DNA of 64,000 nucleotides from JAUWKC01 sp035529895 (GCA_035529895.1 DATKVV010000089.1:18104-82103), one strand, 5' to 3'; shown: positions 8,221 through 17,353, counted from the stretch's first letter. The notes: generated by a model not told the origin, from the sequence alone. A program made the numbers and translations.

Positions 8221-11200
8221 CTAAAAGTTGGGAGATTCTTTGCCGGTGTCGTGAGCATATGGATTTCGCATATAATACAGGAAGCCATCCTCTGCGCCGA
8301 CCAAAAGGTCGGGCACCCCGTTCTTGTCCCAGTCCACAACGGTTGGACTTGTTGAGTGACCGGCCAGAATCCGCTCGTCAACCATCCCCGCATCCTCGAA
8401 CACATACTCGCCGGACTCCTTGGAAATATTGCGGAAGAAGTTAACGTTGCGGCTGTTGACCAGCAGGTCGAGCTTGCCGTCGCGGTCCCAATCGGCAAAG
8501 CACAGCTTTCGTCGGCCGCTGCCGCCGGCTGTTCTTGTACTTAGTTGCAATATCTCGCCCGCCTCGTTTTTGAAGATGCGCCTGGGCGGCAGGAGTATCG
8601 GTTCGCCTTTTTTCTTGGCCCGCTCGAAAAAAGCCAGATAACCTTCGTGGTCGAGCATGACCAGGTCATTCAAGCCGTCCTTGTTGAGGTCGATAACAAC
8701 CGGCGTTGTTCGCCACTGCGTGACAAGCTGCTTGTCTTTGGGTTGCCACCAGGTCCAGGCGGGCTTTGGTGGATTGCTCGGCCATTCAACCTCAATAGCC
8801 TCGCCGCCCGCAAGTTTGGGCTCTTTGCGGCTGCCGATATTGCGATACCACAGCACCTTGCCCCATATCGAGTTGACCACGATATCGGCCAATCCGTCAC
8901 GGTCCCAGTCAGCAACGCTAAGCGTGGTGTAGCCCCACTTGGCCTCACACGGCCCCTGAATCGAGCCGTTGGGTCCGGCCATAATACGAATTACCTCGCC
9001 GTCGGCCTTTAGATATTTCGGTTCGGCCCACGTCGGCGGATTACCGCCGTCCAGGTTCTCAATAAATCCGATGTACCCCGCCGTATTACCACAAATCAGG
9101 TCTTCATCACCGTCGCCGTCCCAGTCGAAGCTGCACGGCGTCACCAGGGCGCCGAACTTCACGTCCTCAGCCTGTTGCTTGAAGAATACGGGCGGCAAAA
9201 ACTGCGGCAGCCCATCAACCACTTTGCCAGTGTTTTCCACGAGAGCGACCCGGCCATCTTCCTGGCCCACAACCAAATCAACGTCGCCGTCCTTGTCCCA
9301 GTCGAGCGCGACCGGCACAATCATACACAAATCCATCGTGAGCGTCCGGCCATCGTATTTCAGATACCGCCCCTTCGCGTATTTCGGCTCTGTTCGTGTC
9401 CCCACATTCTCGAAATAGGTGAATTTATCGACGAACTCGCCGCAGATAAGGTCGAGGTCACCATCACCGTCGAAGTCGGCAAAATTAGGCGAGGGCATCC
9501 CGTATACGTCAATGGGCGCGCCACCGGCCATCACCTTCACCGCCTCGGCATAAACCGGCTTATCTGTAGTTCCGTTGTTGAGAATCAAATAGACATATCC
9601 GTGCAGGGGGCCCTTAGTCCATCGGCCTGTGCTGTCGAATGCGTTGTCCCAGCCGTATTCCGTCCAGTCGCCAACACCGACAATAAGGTCGAGGTCGCCG
9701 TCGCCCTCGTAATCACAGTACTTCCACTGATTGGCCCGAACGCGTCCCTTTGACTCGTAAATCTCGTGACCCGGATAAATATCGAAGCTTTTATCGATTT
9801 CATTCTTCCTGTCTGTAAAGTGAGCAAGCTCCTTGCCTGGTATCAGCACGCGGGCCTTGCCGTCCACGTACGAGACCTGGATATTTCCATACCCCTTACC
9901 GATTCTAACCGCCGGCTTGAACACCGGCATCTTAACGTCTCCGGTGACGTTTTCGAAAAAGTAAGTCCCATTGTAAGGTTTGTCAGAACAGGAAACGACA
10001 AGGTCATTGTCCCCGTCCCCGTCGTAATCCATCGGCAGCGGCCACGCCCACAATCCCACCCCCAAATCAACTTCAAGGCCGGCGTTGTTGTACTTTACCC
10101 TTTCGAGGCCCAGCGTCCCGAAGCCCGGACCGGCGTACAACGCTTTGTCGCTCAGGGTCTTGCTGCGGAAATTCGGTATTCGATGAAATGTGAAATAATT
10201 GGCATCGTGCGACCGTGGCGTCCCCCACCCCCACGCCGTCCGCGAAACAAATATGATGTCGTCGCCTTCAATCAGCCAGTCGATGTACTGGAAACCGAAC
10301 TTATTGTTCTCCGGCGTCAGATGCGCCCCTTTCATGAAGCTCAAAGGGATGTACCGTACTTCCCAGTTCTTCAGGTCTTTCGAGCAGGTCAGCGCCAACG
10401 TATTCCGGTGTTCGTTGGCATCCAATTCGAGCGGACCCGGATCGGTAACGATATTGACCAAGGACCAGTATTTGCCGCTGAGCCTGTCGTAGCGGATAGT
10501 GAACTTCTTATTGGCGCCGGGGAAATTGATGATGCCCTCTTTGGCATCGAAGCTGATATTCCTGCCGTTCGGCGAAATATCAAGCACAGCGGCCCTTGCC
10601 GGGTGGGGCTGTGTGCGAAGAATGTTAACAAGCCCTCCTTGCGGAGTAACTACGACGTTTCCTTCCAGCCATTTCTTGCCAACCATGTCCTTGTCGACCG
10701 GCAGACGATTGCTGACCGTCCAGTTGTCCGCCTTCAGCAGGTCTGCGTCAGCCGGTGCGGACATTACGAATGCTTTCCAGCCCTTTTCTTCGAATGCCCG
10801 CCATATCCGGCCTTTGTGAACCACCACCGGTACGGGTGCACAGTGGTAGTTTCCTTTCAGTAAGAGCCCGCGGGTCTTGCTTTTGGGTTCCGTCCAACTT
10901 TTTCCGCCATCGGTTGAGCGTCTAATTACGATGTCACCATATGCCTTGTTGACGCCGATAATATAGAGTCGCCCCCTGTGCACGAAAAGCGTTGACCACC
11001 ATTGCCCAACAAGGTCCGTCAGGTGTTGCCATGTCTTGCCGGAATCGCCGGAGCGAAACACCGCCATGCGATTTTTCTCGGAAGCCGGCCCGAAAAATGA
11101 ATGTGATGCCACGTAATCTCCATTCGGCAGGATGGCAATGCCGGGACAGCCGAGGTAGATGCCTGATTCAGACGGGCTGTAGTTGATGACTACTCCCGGT

Positions 11201-11313
11201 ACTTTGGACACAGTCGGCTTGATTGGCTTTTCTGCTGAGTTGCCGGTGCCGAGTAGCGTAAATGGCACGCACAAGACAAATGTAAGAGCGGCGAAAGTAC
11301 TCTTGCGAATCAT
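8221..11313 (-). CDS. Secreted sialidase-like/VCBS (FG-GAP) repeat protein
   Basis: A 1030-residue exported protein. Residues 1 to about 27 form a signal peptide. Residues about 45-400 resemble a BNR/exo-alpha-sialidase propeller (for example SGDSGKTWQHL and STDGGKSWTEP Asp-box segments). From about 425 on there are about nine calcium-binding FG-GAP/VCBS repeats, such as DYDGDGDNDLVV, DFDGDGDLDLICGEF, DWDKDGDVDLVVGQ and DWDRDGKLDLLV. A Shine-Dalgarno AAAGGAA precedes the ATG. Such proteins usually bind or process extracellular glycans; no catalytic activity can be asserted. A shortened paralogue lies directly upstream and shares about 50 identical bases with its middle. Confidence 0.85.
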   Translation of the reverse strand: MIRKSTFAALTFVLCVPFTLLGTGNSAEKPIKPTVSKVPGVVINYSPSESGIYLGCPGIAILPNGDYVASHSFFGPASEKNRMAVFRSGDSGKTWQHLTDLVGQWWSTLFVHRGRLYIIGVNKAYGDIVIRRSTDGGKSWTEPKSKTRGLLLKGNYHCAPVPVVVHKGRIWRAFEEKGWKAFVMSAPADADLLKADNWTVSNRLPVDKDMVGKKWLEGNVVVTPQGGLVNILRTQPHPARAAVLDISPNGRNISFDAKEGIINFPGANKKFTIRYDRLSGKYWSLVNIVTDPGPLELDANEHRNTLALTCSKDLKNWEVRYIPLSFMKGAHLTPENNKFGFQYIDWLIEGDDIIFVSRTAWGWGTPRSHDANYFTFHRIPNFRSKTLSDKALYAGPGFGTLGLERVKYNNAGLEVDLGVGLWAWPLPMDYDGDGDNDLVVSCSDKPYNGTYFFENVTGDVKMPVFKPAVRIGKGYGNIQVSYVDGKARVLIPGKELAHFTDRKNEIDKSFDIYPGHEIYESKGRVRANQWKYCDYEGDGDLDLIVGVGDWTEYGWDNAFDSTGRWTKGPLHGYVYLILNNGTTDKPVYAEAVKVMAGGAPIDVYGMPSPNFADFDGDGDLDLICGEFVDKFTYFENVGTRTEPKYAKGRYLKYDGRTLTMDLCMIVPVALDWDKDGDVDLVVGQEDGRVALVENTGKVVDGLPQFLPPVFFKQQAEDVKFGALVTPCSFDWDGDGDEDLICGNTAGYIGFIENLDGGNPPTWAEPKYLKADGEVIRIMAGPNGSIQGPCEAKWGYTTLSVADWDRDGLADIVVNSIWGKVLWYRNIGSRKEPKLAGGEAIEVEWPSNPPKPAWTWWQPKDKQLVTQWRTTPVVIDLNKDGLNDLVMLDHEGYLAFFERAKKKGEPILLPPRRIFKNEAGEILQLSTRTAGGSGRRKLCFADWDRDGKLDLLVNSRNVNFFRNISKESGEYVFEDAGMVDERILAGHSTSPTVVDWDKNGVPDLLVGAEDGFLYYMRNPYAHDTGKESPNF

Positions 11314-11366
11314 GATAATTCCTTTCCATTTTTCAAGTCCGGTTTTGTCATTACGGTGGCCTGTCC

Positions 11367-11561
11367 CTATTCGGCCGAAGAATCAAGCGGTTTGTCCCTC
11401 AGGGTCTTTGTGCGGAAATTCGGTATTCGATGAAATGTGAAATAATTGGCATCGTGCGACCCCGGCGGCACCTTTCCTTCTGCGCGGACATCCCGCGAAA
11501 ACCCAACCGTCCCGGTCAGTATGCAAAGCAAGAAAGCGGCAAGAATATTACTGCCGGCCAT
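11367..11561 (-). pseudogene. Internally deleted paralogue of the sialidase/VCBS gene
   Basis: A 64-codon frame begins with a good signal peptide (MAGSNILAAFLLCILTGTVG) and a Shine-Dalgarno (AAAGGAA), then jumps to GSHDANYFTFHRIPNFRTK, which aligns with residues about 380-400 of the 1030-residue neighbour (RSHDANYFTFHRIPNFRSK), and then stops. Bases 11412-11461 are identical to 10165-10214. The simplest reading is a former tandem paralogue reduced by deletion to its signal peptide plus the end of the propeller. It may still be translated as a tiny secreted peptide, but a function is unlikely. Confidence 0.7.
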
Positions 11562-11737
11562 GTCAATTCCTTTCCGGGTGCGCGCTACATCTTGTCTTTT
11601 TGGAAAGCTCTGTTATTTCAGTCCTGTTTGATGTCATCTATTGTAAAGCTCCGGCGTAGGAATGCACGTTTTTTCCTCGTCCGTGAGGTTCGTACTCAAA
11701 CGCGGGGACGCAGTGATTTCTCTGCCTTTGTAACCGG

Positions 11738-11868
11738 TCAGTTATGGGCGGCGGAGGGATGGTTAGGAGGAATCCATTCATAGAGCAGCTTGGACGGGTC
11801 GCAATCGGGCTGCTCGGCAAGTTTATCAAGGGCCGATTTGAAAGCAGCCGGTTTGTCAAATCTGCTCG
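11738..11868 (-). pseudogene. 3' fragment of an unidentified minus-strand gene
   Basis: Reading the minus strand from about 11868 gives RFDKPAAFKSALDKLAEQP, then a segment ending PPNHPSAAHN before a TGA at 11740-11738. Codon choice and residue composition look like real coding sequence, while the other frames here do not. The 5' side runs into the recR fragment, so this appears to be the C-terminal tail of a gene cut at the same junction. I do not recognise the family. Confidence 0.3.
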
Positions 11869-12249
11869 GACCCCCGCCGGGACAAAGCCCTGATTTGCGT
11901 GGTGGAGCAGCCCAGGGACGTAATCAAGCTCGAAAAGACGCAGGCTTGCGAGTGGGTCTATCACGTCCTGGGCGGGCACATCGCCCCGCTGGATGGAATT
12001 GAGCCGGACGATTTGACGATTAAGCAGCTTGTCGAGAGGGTCCGGACCGGCAAGGTCAGGGAAGTCGTTATGGCCACCAATCCCAATATGGCCGGCGACG
12101 GCACCGCACTTTACATAAGCTCGCTATTGAAACCCTTTGCCGTAAGAATCACCCGCCTGGCCCGCGGCCTCGCCACCGGCTCGACCATCGAATACGCCTC
12201 GCCAAAAATGCTCACCGACGCCATTACCGGCCGGCAAAACCTCGAATAG
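11848..12249 (+). pseudogene. recR: recR C-terminal fragment (Toprim domain)
   Basis: In-frame codons from 11848 read PVCQICSDPRRD (end of the RecR zinc finger), then ALICVVEQPRDV, the Toprim core, VMATNPNMAGDGTALYI and ARGLATGSTIEYAS, all classic RecR. The helix-hairpin-helix and first zinc-finger cysteines are absent; an in-frame TGA lies at 11839 and the upstream DNA belongs to something else. Expression could only start at GTG 11899 or nearby, giving a 116-residue Toprim stub. RecR normally loads RecA in recombination repair, so an intact copy should exist elsewhere in the genome. The normal neighbours (dnaX, ybaB) are missing here. Confidence 0.75.
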
Positions 12250-12405
12250 TCCTTACCCACGATTTCGCCCCGTCGCGTCGTCCCTCTGAAATTTAGGTTT
12301 TCTATAACTCATTTAACGTGTAAAATATAGCGGACGCGTTTTACTCTTGGCTGGCGGGCTGCCAGTTTGGGCGACGGCCGTCGGCTGATTTTGCGGGAGT
12401 TCATA

Positions 12406-12621
12406 ATGGCAGAGAACATATTATACTACGGTGATAACCTGGAAATACTCCGCCGCTACATCGAAGACGAATCGGTTGACCTTGTATATCTTGACCCGCC
12501 TTTCAAGAGCGACCAGGACTATAACATGCTTTTCGCCGAGCGCAACGGCACCCAGGCCGCCGCTCAAATCAAGGCATTCGGAGATACCTGGCACTGGGAC
12601 AAAATCTCCGCTGCCGCGTGA
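12406..12621 (+). pseudogene. Truncated DNA methyltransferase (N-terminal fragment)
   Basis: From ATG 12406 (GGGAG eight to ten bases upstream) 71 codons read MAENILYYGDNLEILRRYI, then DLVYLDPPFKSDQDYN, the DPPF catalytic motif IV of N6-adenine/N4-cytosine methyltransferases (Mod-type), and FGDTWHWD, where relatives continue for hundreds of residues. Here the frame ends after DKISAAA. The SAM-binding FxGxG motif, which follows in this circularly permuted class, is missing, so the product cannot be active. It sits 80 bases before an RloC/PrrC-like gene, a combination known from restriction-modification loci. Confidence 0.8.
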
Positions 12622-12700
12622 AGATGAACCGATATGAAATACTCGCAGGTAAAACTAAAATAAACAGACACTTGCAATTCAATATCTGGAGGCATTATCG

Positions 12701-15325
12701 TTGGTTGTTCTTGACAAAATAGCTAAATGGTCCAGCAGTTTACCTCCTTGGCAAAGCGACGCTGTTAGGCGATTGGTAACACAAGATTCATTAAGTGCTA
12801 CTGATGAACAAGAATTGTTTCTCATGCTAAAGGCACACTACAAGCTTCTCGCCTCCATAGAAATTGCTCCTACTCCAAAACCGCTTGTCCCCTCAGATAT
12901 TCCCGGAACGCAGGTCGCGTCACAACAAGTAACTCTCCTTGCAATGAAGGACTTGACGAACGTTAACGCCATCCCACCCGGATCCCGCCCCCTTACTTTT
13001 GGCGACAAAGGCATCACCATAATCTATGGAGACAACGCGTCTGGTAAATCGGGATACGCCCGCGTTCTAAAGAAAGCATGCAGAGCAAGACATACAGAAC
13101 CTATTCATCCAGACGTCCGCGCACAGGCACCGACCGGCGCACCCAGTGCTTCATTCGTCATAAGTATTTTAGGAAATAGCCAACCGGAAGAGCTTCGATG
13201 GTTGGAAGGTTCTGATACTCATGAAATACTTGGCAATATCTACGTATTTGATTCCAAATGCGCGCGTATCATAATCGATGAAGACAATAAAGTCGAATAT
13301 CTTCCGTATGGTGCAGGCGTTTTTCGAGACCTTGCAACTCTTTGTCAAAAATTTAGGGATTCCCTCGAAGCAGAATGCCCTCAACCAATCCCTATTGTTG
13401 CTACCGAGATTCCAAACATCACACCGGCAGGAAGGTTTCTGTCAACTCTAAATGTAAGTACCACGGTTGATTCTTTGGATGCCGCAACCACATGGATGGC
13501 TGAGGATGACAAAAAGTTACAAGATTTGAACATAGAAATAGCGAAAGCCACTGCTGAAGATCCTAAACAACAAGCTCTCCGATTACGTAACCTCAGACGG
13601 CGTATCCAAAACCTGAAGGAAGGCCTTAATAATATTTCGTCTGCTCTGTCAGACGAATCTGTAGTTGCTCTAAACACTAAAATATCTCAAGTCAAAACTG
13701 CACAACATGCGTTTGCCCTCGCCTCGCAGCGATCATTACCCAAAGAACCACTCCCCTGTGTTGAACATAACGAGTGGAAGTTACTCTACGAGGCTGCTGA
13801 AGAATACTCCACTAAGGTTGCGTATAAGGATAAGGACTTCCCTTTCACAGGCCCTGATAGTCTTTGTGTCCTGTGTATGCAACCACTATCACAACAAGCC
13901 AAAGAGCGTCTCCAGCGTTTCAAGTCTTTCCTGAAGCAGACAACAAGAAAACATTTAGAAACCGTCAGGGCAGACTTGCTAACCACCTTGAAAGCACTCG
14001 CAGATCTCGATTTCGAAATCCTCGAATCTTATAAAGATGCCTTAGATGAAATCTCCGCACGGAACAAATCTTGTTCTGACTCACTGAAACTATATGTTGA
14101 AAAAGCAATGACCAAGAAAATGTCGATGGACTCTGCTGGTCAGACATTGATTGCCCCTTTATCAATCGAACTCCCAACATGCCCCGTTTCCGATATCGAA
14201 AGTATCCTTGTCTCGATGGAGCAAGAAGCCACCACACTTCAAAATTTGGCAGTCCCACAAAAACTGTCCTCTCTCAAATCTGATATGAGTGAACTTGCCG
14301 CTCGCAAGAAACTTATCGAAATAAAACCAGATATCATCCACTATCTTTCCAATCTGAAACGTGCAGCACTTTATGACCTTTGCATAAAAGAAACCGGAAC
14401 TGCACAGATTACCAAAAGAGGTCGTGAAATCGTTTCTGCTGCTTTGACGGAACAATTTAAAAATCTCCTTAACAAAGAACTGAGCGATTTCGGTTCACAA
14501 ATACAACTTACGCTTGAACCTCGTGGCACAATAGGCGAAACTTTCCATAAGCTTCAACTAATTAACTGCAAATTACCTAAGGGTGCCAAAGTTACTGACA
14601 TTTTGAGTGAAGGTGAGCAGCGAATTGTATCGATTGCTAGTTTCCTTGCAGAACTTGAAGCTTATGGTCATAACAACCCAATTGTTTTTGATGACCCGGT
14701 TTCTTCACTTGACCATATCTGGCGTGAGAAAGTCGCAGACCGTTTTACACGCGAGGGCGCAAAAAGGCAGGTAATCATATTTACTCATGACATTGTTTTC
14801 ACAACTGCTGTTATGTATGCTGCCAAGACCACAGATATACCCATAACGGGTCGTAGTATTCAACGTTTTGGCGACAATCCTGGTTTAGCAGTTGATGAGA
14901 TACCTTGGAAAGCAGCGAATGTTTCCCAAAGCATTGACGCTCTTGAAAAGGAACTATCGCAGATATACAAAACCAGACAATCCAAGACTACTGAGGAATA
15001 TGCCCAAGTTGCTCGAACTCTCTATTCTAAAATGAGAGCAACTTGGGAGAATGCCATTGAACAGGTAGTTTTTCAAGGAACCGTGCGGCGATTTAACGCG
15101 CATGTTCGCATTAATCCGAATATTATGAAGGTTACAGTATTTGATGCCGCAGATTGTAAAAGCTTGTTAGGCGCTCACAAAAAGTGTTGCGATATTACGG
15201 AAGCACATTCAAATATCGCTGCCACCAACGTTCCCGTTCCTGAACCCGACCAAATCGCCCAAGATCTTAATGCCCTTAGAGATTGGGTTAACCGTATAAG
15301 GGATAAGCAGAAGGCTCTTGAATGA
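12701..15325 (+). CDS. RloC/PrrC-like AAA (ABC-type) ATPase, putative anticodon-nuclease-type defence protein
   Basis: An 874-residue SMC/Rad50-like ATPase of the AAA_13 group. A TTG start is supported by GGAGG eight bases upstream. Walker A is GDNASGKS at about 110-117. Two long coiled-coil stretches flank a CVLC zinc-hook-like motif at about 389-392. The ABC signature LSEGEQRIVSIASFL lies near 636, Walker B VFDDPVSSLD near 662 and the H-loop FTHD near 694. The C-terminus has R-x3-E (RATWE, about 778-782) and a later His (TEAHSN, about 835), reminiscent of the Arg-Glu-His nuclease triad of PrrC/RloC. AT-rich composition differs from its neighbours. RloC proteins cleave tRNA after DNA damage or phage attack; that this one does so is inference. 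Confidence 0.75.
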   Translation: MVVLDKIAKWSSSLPPWQSDAVRRLVTQDSLSATDEQELFLMLKAHYKLLASIEIAPTPKPLVPSDIPGTQVASQQVTLLAMKDLTNVNAIPPGSRPLTFGDKGITIIYGDNASGKSGYARVLKKACRARHTEPIHPDVRAQAPTGAPSASFVISILGNSQPEELRWLEGSDTHEILGNIYVFDSKCARIIIDEDNKVEYLPYGAGVFRDLATLCQKFRDSLEAECPQPIPIVATEIPNITPAGRFLSTLNVSTTVDSLDAATTWMAEDDKKLQDLNIEIAKATAEDPKQQALRLRNLRRRIQNLKEGLNNISSALSDESVVALNTKISQVKTAQHAFALASQRSLPKEPLPCVEHNEWKLLYEAAEEYSTKVAYKDKDFPFTGPDSLCVLCMQPLSQQAKERLQRFKSFLKQTTRKHLETVRADLLTTLKALADLDFEILESYKDALDEISARNKSCSDSLKLYVEKAMTKKMSMDSAGQTLIAPLSIELPTCPVSDIESILVSMEQEATTLQNLAVPQKLSSLKSDMSELAARKKLIEIKPDIIHYLSNLKRAALYDLCIKETGTAQITKRGREIVSAALTEQFKNLLNKELSDFGSQIQLTLEPRGTIGETFHKLQLINCKLPKGAKVTDILSEGEQRIVSIASFLAELEAYGHNNPIVFDDPVSSLDHIWREKVADRFTREGAKRQVIIFTHDIVFTTAVMYAAKTTDIPITGRSIQRFGDNPGLAVDEIPWKAANVSQSIDALEKELSQIYKTRQSKTTEEYAQVARTLYSKMRATWENAIEQVVFQGTVRRFNAHVRINPNIMKVTVFDAADCKSLLGAHKKCCDITEAHSNIAATNVPVPEPDQIAQDLNALRDWVNRIRDKQKALE

Positions 15326-15478
15326 ATGGGCGCAGGAATAACACTTGGCGTTTATTGTTTTCTGGGCTGCTTCATCACAGTAGATAAGAAAATTTACGGA
15401 AAAGGCTCCGTAGTCCTAATTATTGGGCTGAAAACAAGGAATTATGTTAAAAAATTGATCATTTAGGCAAATTTTCTG

Positions 15479-15508
15479 TTGACAAAGGACGATAATATTC
15501 ATTATAGT
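15479..15508 (+). promoter_or_regulatory. Sigma-70-type promoter for the small coiled-coil gene
   Basis: TTGACA at 15479-15484 and TATAGT at 15503-15508 are separated by 18 bases, about 65 bases before the ATG at 15573. The same pair of hexamers and spacing occurs before the phosphomannomutase gene (32798-32827). The rest of 15326-15572 is AT-rich and holds no gene. Confidence 0.6.
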
Positions 15509-15572
15509 TTAGGGCTACCCAAAACCACAGTGCATACATAAAAAATGTGGGTTGATATAAAAGGAGCTTTTG

Positions 15573-15905
15573 ATGAACGATGATATAAATAAAAGACTTG
15601 ATGACATAAATAAAAGACTTGATCATATGAATGGAAAACTTGATCACGTTAGGGATGATAATTCTCTTGCGCATCAAGCCCTTCAGTCCATGATCCAAGG
15701 TGTGCAACAGGCTCAAGAGGAGAGGTTTGATAAAATTGACGAAACACTCAAGCGTATTAGCTGTACTTTTGGTGGGCCAGGTTGCGAATTTTTTGATGAC
15801 TCCAAGGAAGACATTGAGCACATCGCAAAACACATCGGCTTGAAATTACCTAAGGATTTGGGTGAAAGCCTAGAGAAAGTACGCGCTTCCATACGAGCGA
15901 AATAG
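15573..15905 (+). CDS. Small coiled-coil protein of unknown function
   Basis: A 110-residue protein with AAGGAG correctly spaced before ATG 15573. Residues 1 to about 25 are three tandem heptads (DINKRLD, DINKRLD, HMNGKLD), encoded by near-identical 21-base repeats, continuing as a predicted coiled coil to about residue 58. The C-terminal half has a GGPGCEFFDD segment and a helical tail ending in KVRASIRAK. No membrane segment or signal peptide. I do not recognise the family. It has its own promoter and lies 247 bases after the RloC-like gene in the same AT-rich block, so it may have been acquired together with it, but a functional link is unproven. Confidence 0.75.
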   Translation: MNDDINKRLDDINKRLDHMNGKLDHVRDDNSLAHQALQSMIQGVQQAQEERFDKIDETLKRISCTFGGPGCEFFDDSKEDIEHIAKHIGLKLPKDLGESLEKVRASIRAK

Positions 15906-16006
15906 CGGACTTTTTATGTTTTTTCTCCGCCGCGTTTTTTCTACTTTGGGTGGATAATTGGGACAGCTACTGTTTTTGACCGACTCAGAGTTTTTTCCTT
16001 TCCTTC

Positions 16007-16441
16007 TCACGTTTTTGCTTTTTCGCGGCGGCGGTTGCGCGGCGCCAGGTCCACGTCCCTGCCGGCGCGGCGGAGAATACATCTTAGCACGTCCGGCCGG
16101 CTGACCACCCCGACAACCTTCCCTTGCCTTGTCACCGGCACGCGCCTGAAAGTCACATCGAGCAGGCACTCGCATATCTCGGCCAGGCTCTCATCCTCCT
16201 CGAAGTGCACCGCCGGCTGGGTCATATAATCCCCGACCTTCTTTCCCTTGACCTCCTGCGGCCCGTAGAACAGCGCCAGCAGGTCCTTCTCGGTAACAAT
16301 GCCCACCAGCGTCATATCATCATCCACCACCGGGATACCCGCAATCTCGTTTTCGAGCAGGACCTCCAGCGCTTCTTCCACCGACGTATCCCTGCTTAGA
16401 GTCACCACCTCGGTAGTCATAATGTCCTTGGCTTTTTCCAT
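16007..16441 (-). CDS. CBS-domain pair protein
   Basis: A 144-residue protein made of two CBS domains (about 5-60 and 72-125), with KAKDIMTTEVVTLSRDTSVE and GDYMTQPAVHFEEDESLAE marking the start of each. Such Bateman modules bind adenine nucleotides or similar ligands and act as regulatory subunits; no catalytic domain is attached. The tail is very basic (RNRRREKAKT). It strongly resembles the CBS protein at 39592-40011 in length and motif order (both carry DDMTLVGI). It is flanked by non-coding DNA, so it is likely monocistronic. Confidence 0.88.
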   Translation of the reverse strand: MEKAKDIMTTEVVTLSRDTSVEEALEVLLENEIAGIPVVDDDMTLVGIVTEKDLLALFYGPQEVKGKKVGDYMTQPAVHFEEDESLAEICECLLDVTFRRVPVTRQGKVVGVVSRPDVLRCILRRAGRDVDLAPRNRRREKAKT

Positions 16442-17034
16442 CTCAGTCTCCCTTTAGTAACAGCACATCCCCCGGCATTGAAAATCGAGCAAAACGCGTA
16501 AACCGATGCTAATACCCGCCTTCCCGGCCGCCTCGTCGCGCAATAGTAAATACCATAACTCATCCCGGCTGACTCCCGTAAACGCAAGGAATTCCCACAC
16601 CGCTGTATAACTGCCCGCAATTATAAAAAAGGCAGCGCTAATCGTCAACCATAAAAGGCCAGAAAATCCAAAAACCCGTCCCCCGTCCTGCACACAAACT
16701 CTCCGTTGAAAGACCCTAAATTAAATAAGGCGCATCTCAGCCCCCCTGTGTTGATATAAAATCTGAAAATTTTTACGAATTTTTTGAAAATTTTCCCCCA
16801 CCCACTCTCTCCGACGTATGCCCGGCCCAATTCGCCACACGCGGCCTCCGCGCAGTGTCTTGCCATTTGGGCCTTCAAGCTTTGATACCGCCTGTTTTCC
16901 GTGGTATTGCTGCGAAGGATGAATTTCGGATTTGGCGGCTTATATTTGGAGTTTCCCTGCCCCGTTGGAAATAAGCCGCCGCTTGCCCGGTTAGGTCCCG
17001 CCTGCCGCCCGCAGCGAGGATTTCTGACCGGGCC

Positions 17035-17066
17035 CGCCCATCTACTCATCCGCCCATCTACTCATC
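17035..17066. repeat. Two-copy 16-bp direct tandem repeat
   Basis: CGCCCATCTACTCATC occurs twice back to back without mismatch, followed by a degenerate third partial copy (TACCCACCC). Confidence 0.85.
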
Positions 17067-17136
17067 TACCCACCCGCTCATAAGCCCCCCTTATACTATC
17101 TTGCGAAAAAGGCATGTAAAAACCTGCTCAAAACAG

Positions 17137-17193
17137 GTCAATTCTTGTCAATCTCCGGCCAAAACCCGTCAAAAGTGCGTCGATTCCTGTCAA
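17137..17193. repeat. Helically phased GTCAA motif cluster
   Basis: GTCAA (one GTCGA) starts at 17137, 17147, 17168, 17179 and 17189, spaced 10, 21, 11 and 10 bases. The 19-base units at 17137-17155 and 17179-17197 differ at three positions. Regular spacing near one helical turn would be expected of a protein-binding array, but no adjacent gene start makes its role clear. Confidence 0.45.
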
Positions 17194-17353
17194 TTTCTGC
17201 AAATTTTGACCCCATTTTTTCGCCTAAAAACAAGGCCCACCCCCAAACACCCCAATTTTCAGCCGAGAAACCGGCATTTTTAGCGGCAAAATTGTTTTCC
17301 ACCGCCAAAACCACAAAATCAATAAGTCGCACTTATGCTCGCGGAATATGCGA

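Larger units (their letters stand above)
16442..17353. other. 912-base intergenic region with short repeats
   Basis: No convincing gene. Frames that are open here have low-complexity or implausible products. Two structures are visible: an exact 16-base tandem duplication (CGCCCATCTACTCATC at 17035-17050 and 17051-17066), and a cluster of GTCAA-type motifs at 17137, 17147, 17168, 17179 (GTCGA) and 17189. The region 17200-17340 is A/C-rich. A possible GTG-started 79-codon frame with one hydrophobic stretch (16454-16693, minus) was not accepted. Confidence 0.6.

Noticed and set aside
16454..16693. 79-codon minus-strand frame with a hydrophobic segment upstream of the CBS gene
   Set aside because: GTG start without ribosome-binding site, no family; composition could arise by chance in GC-rich DNA.
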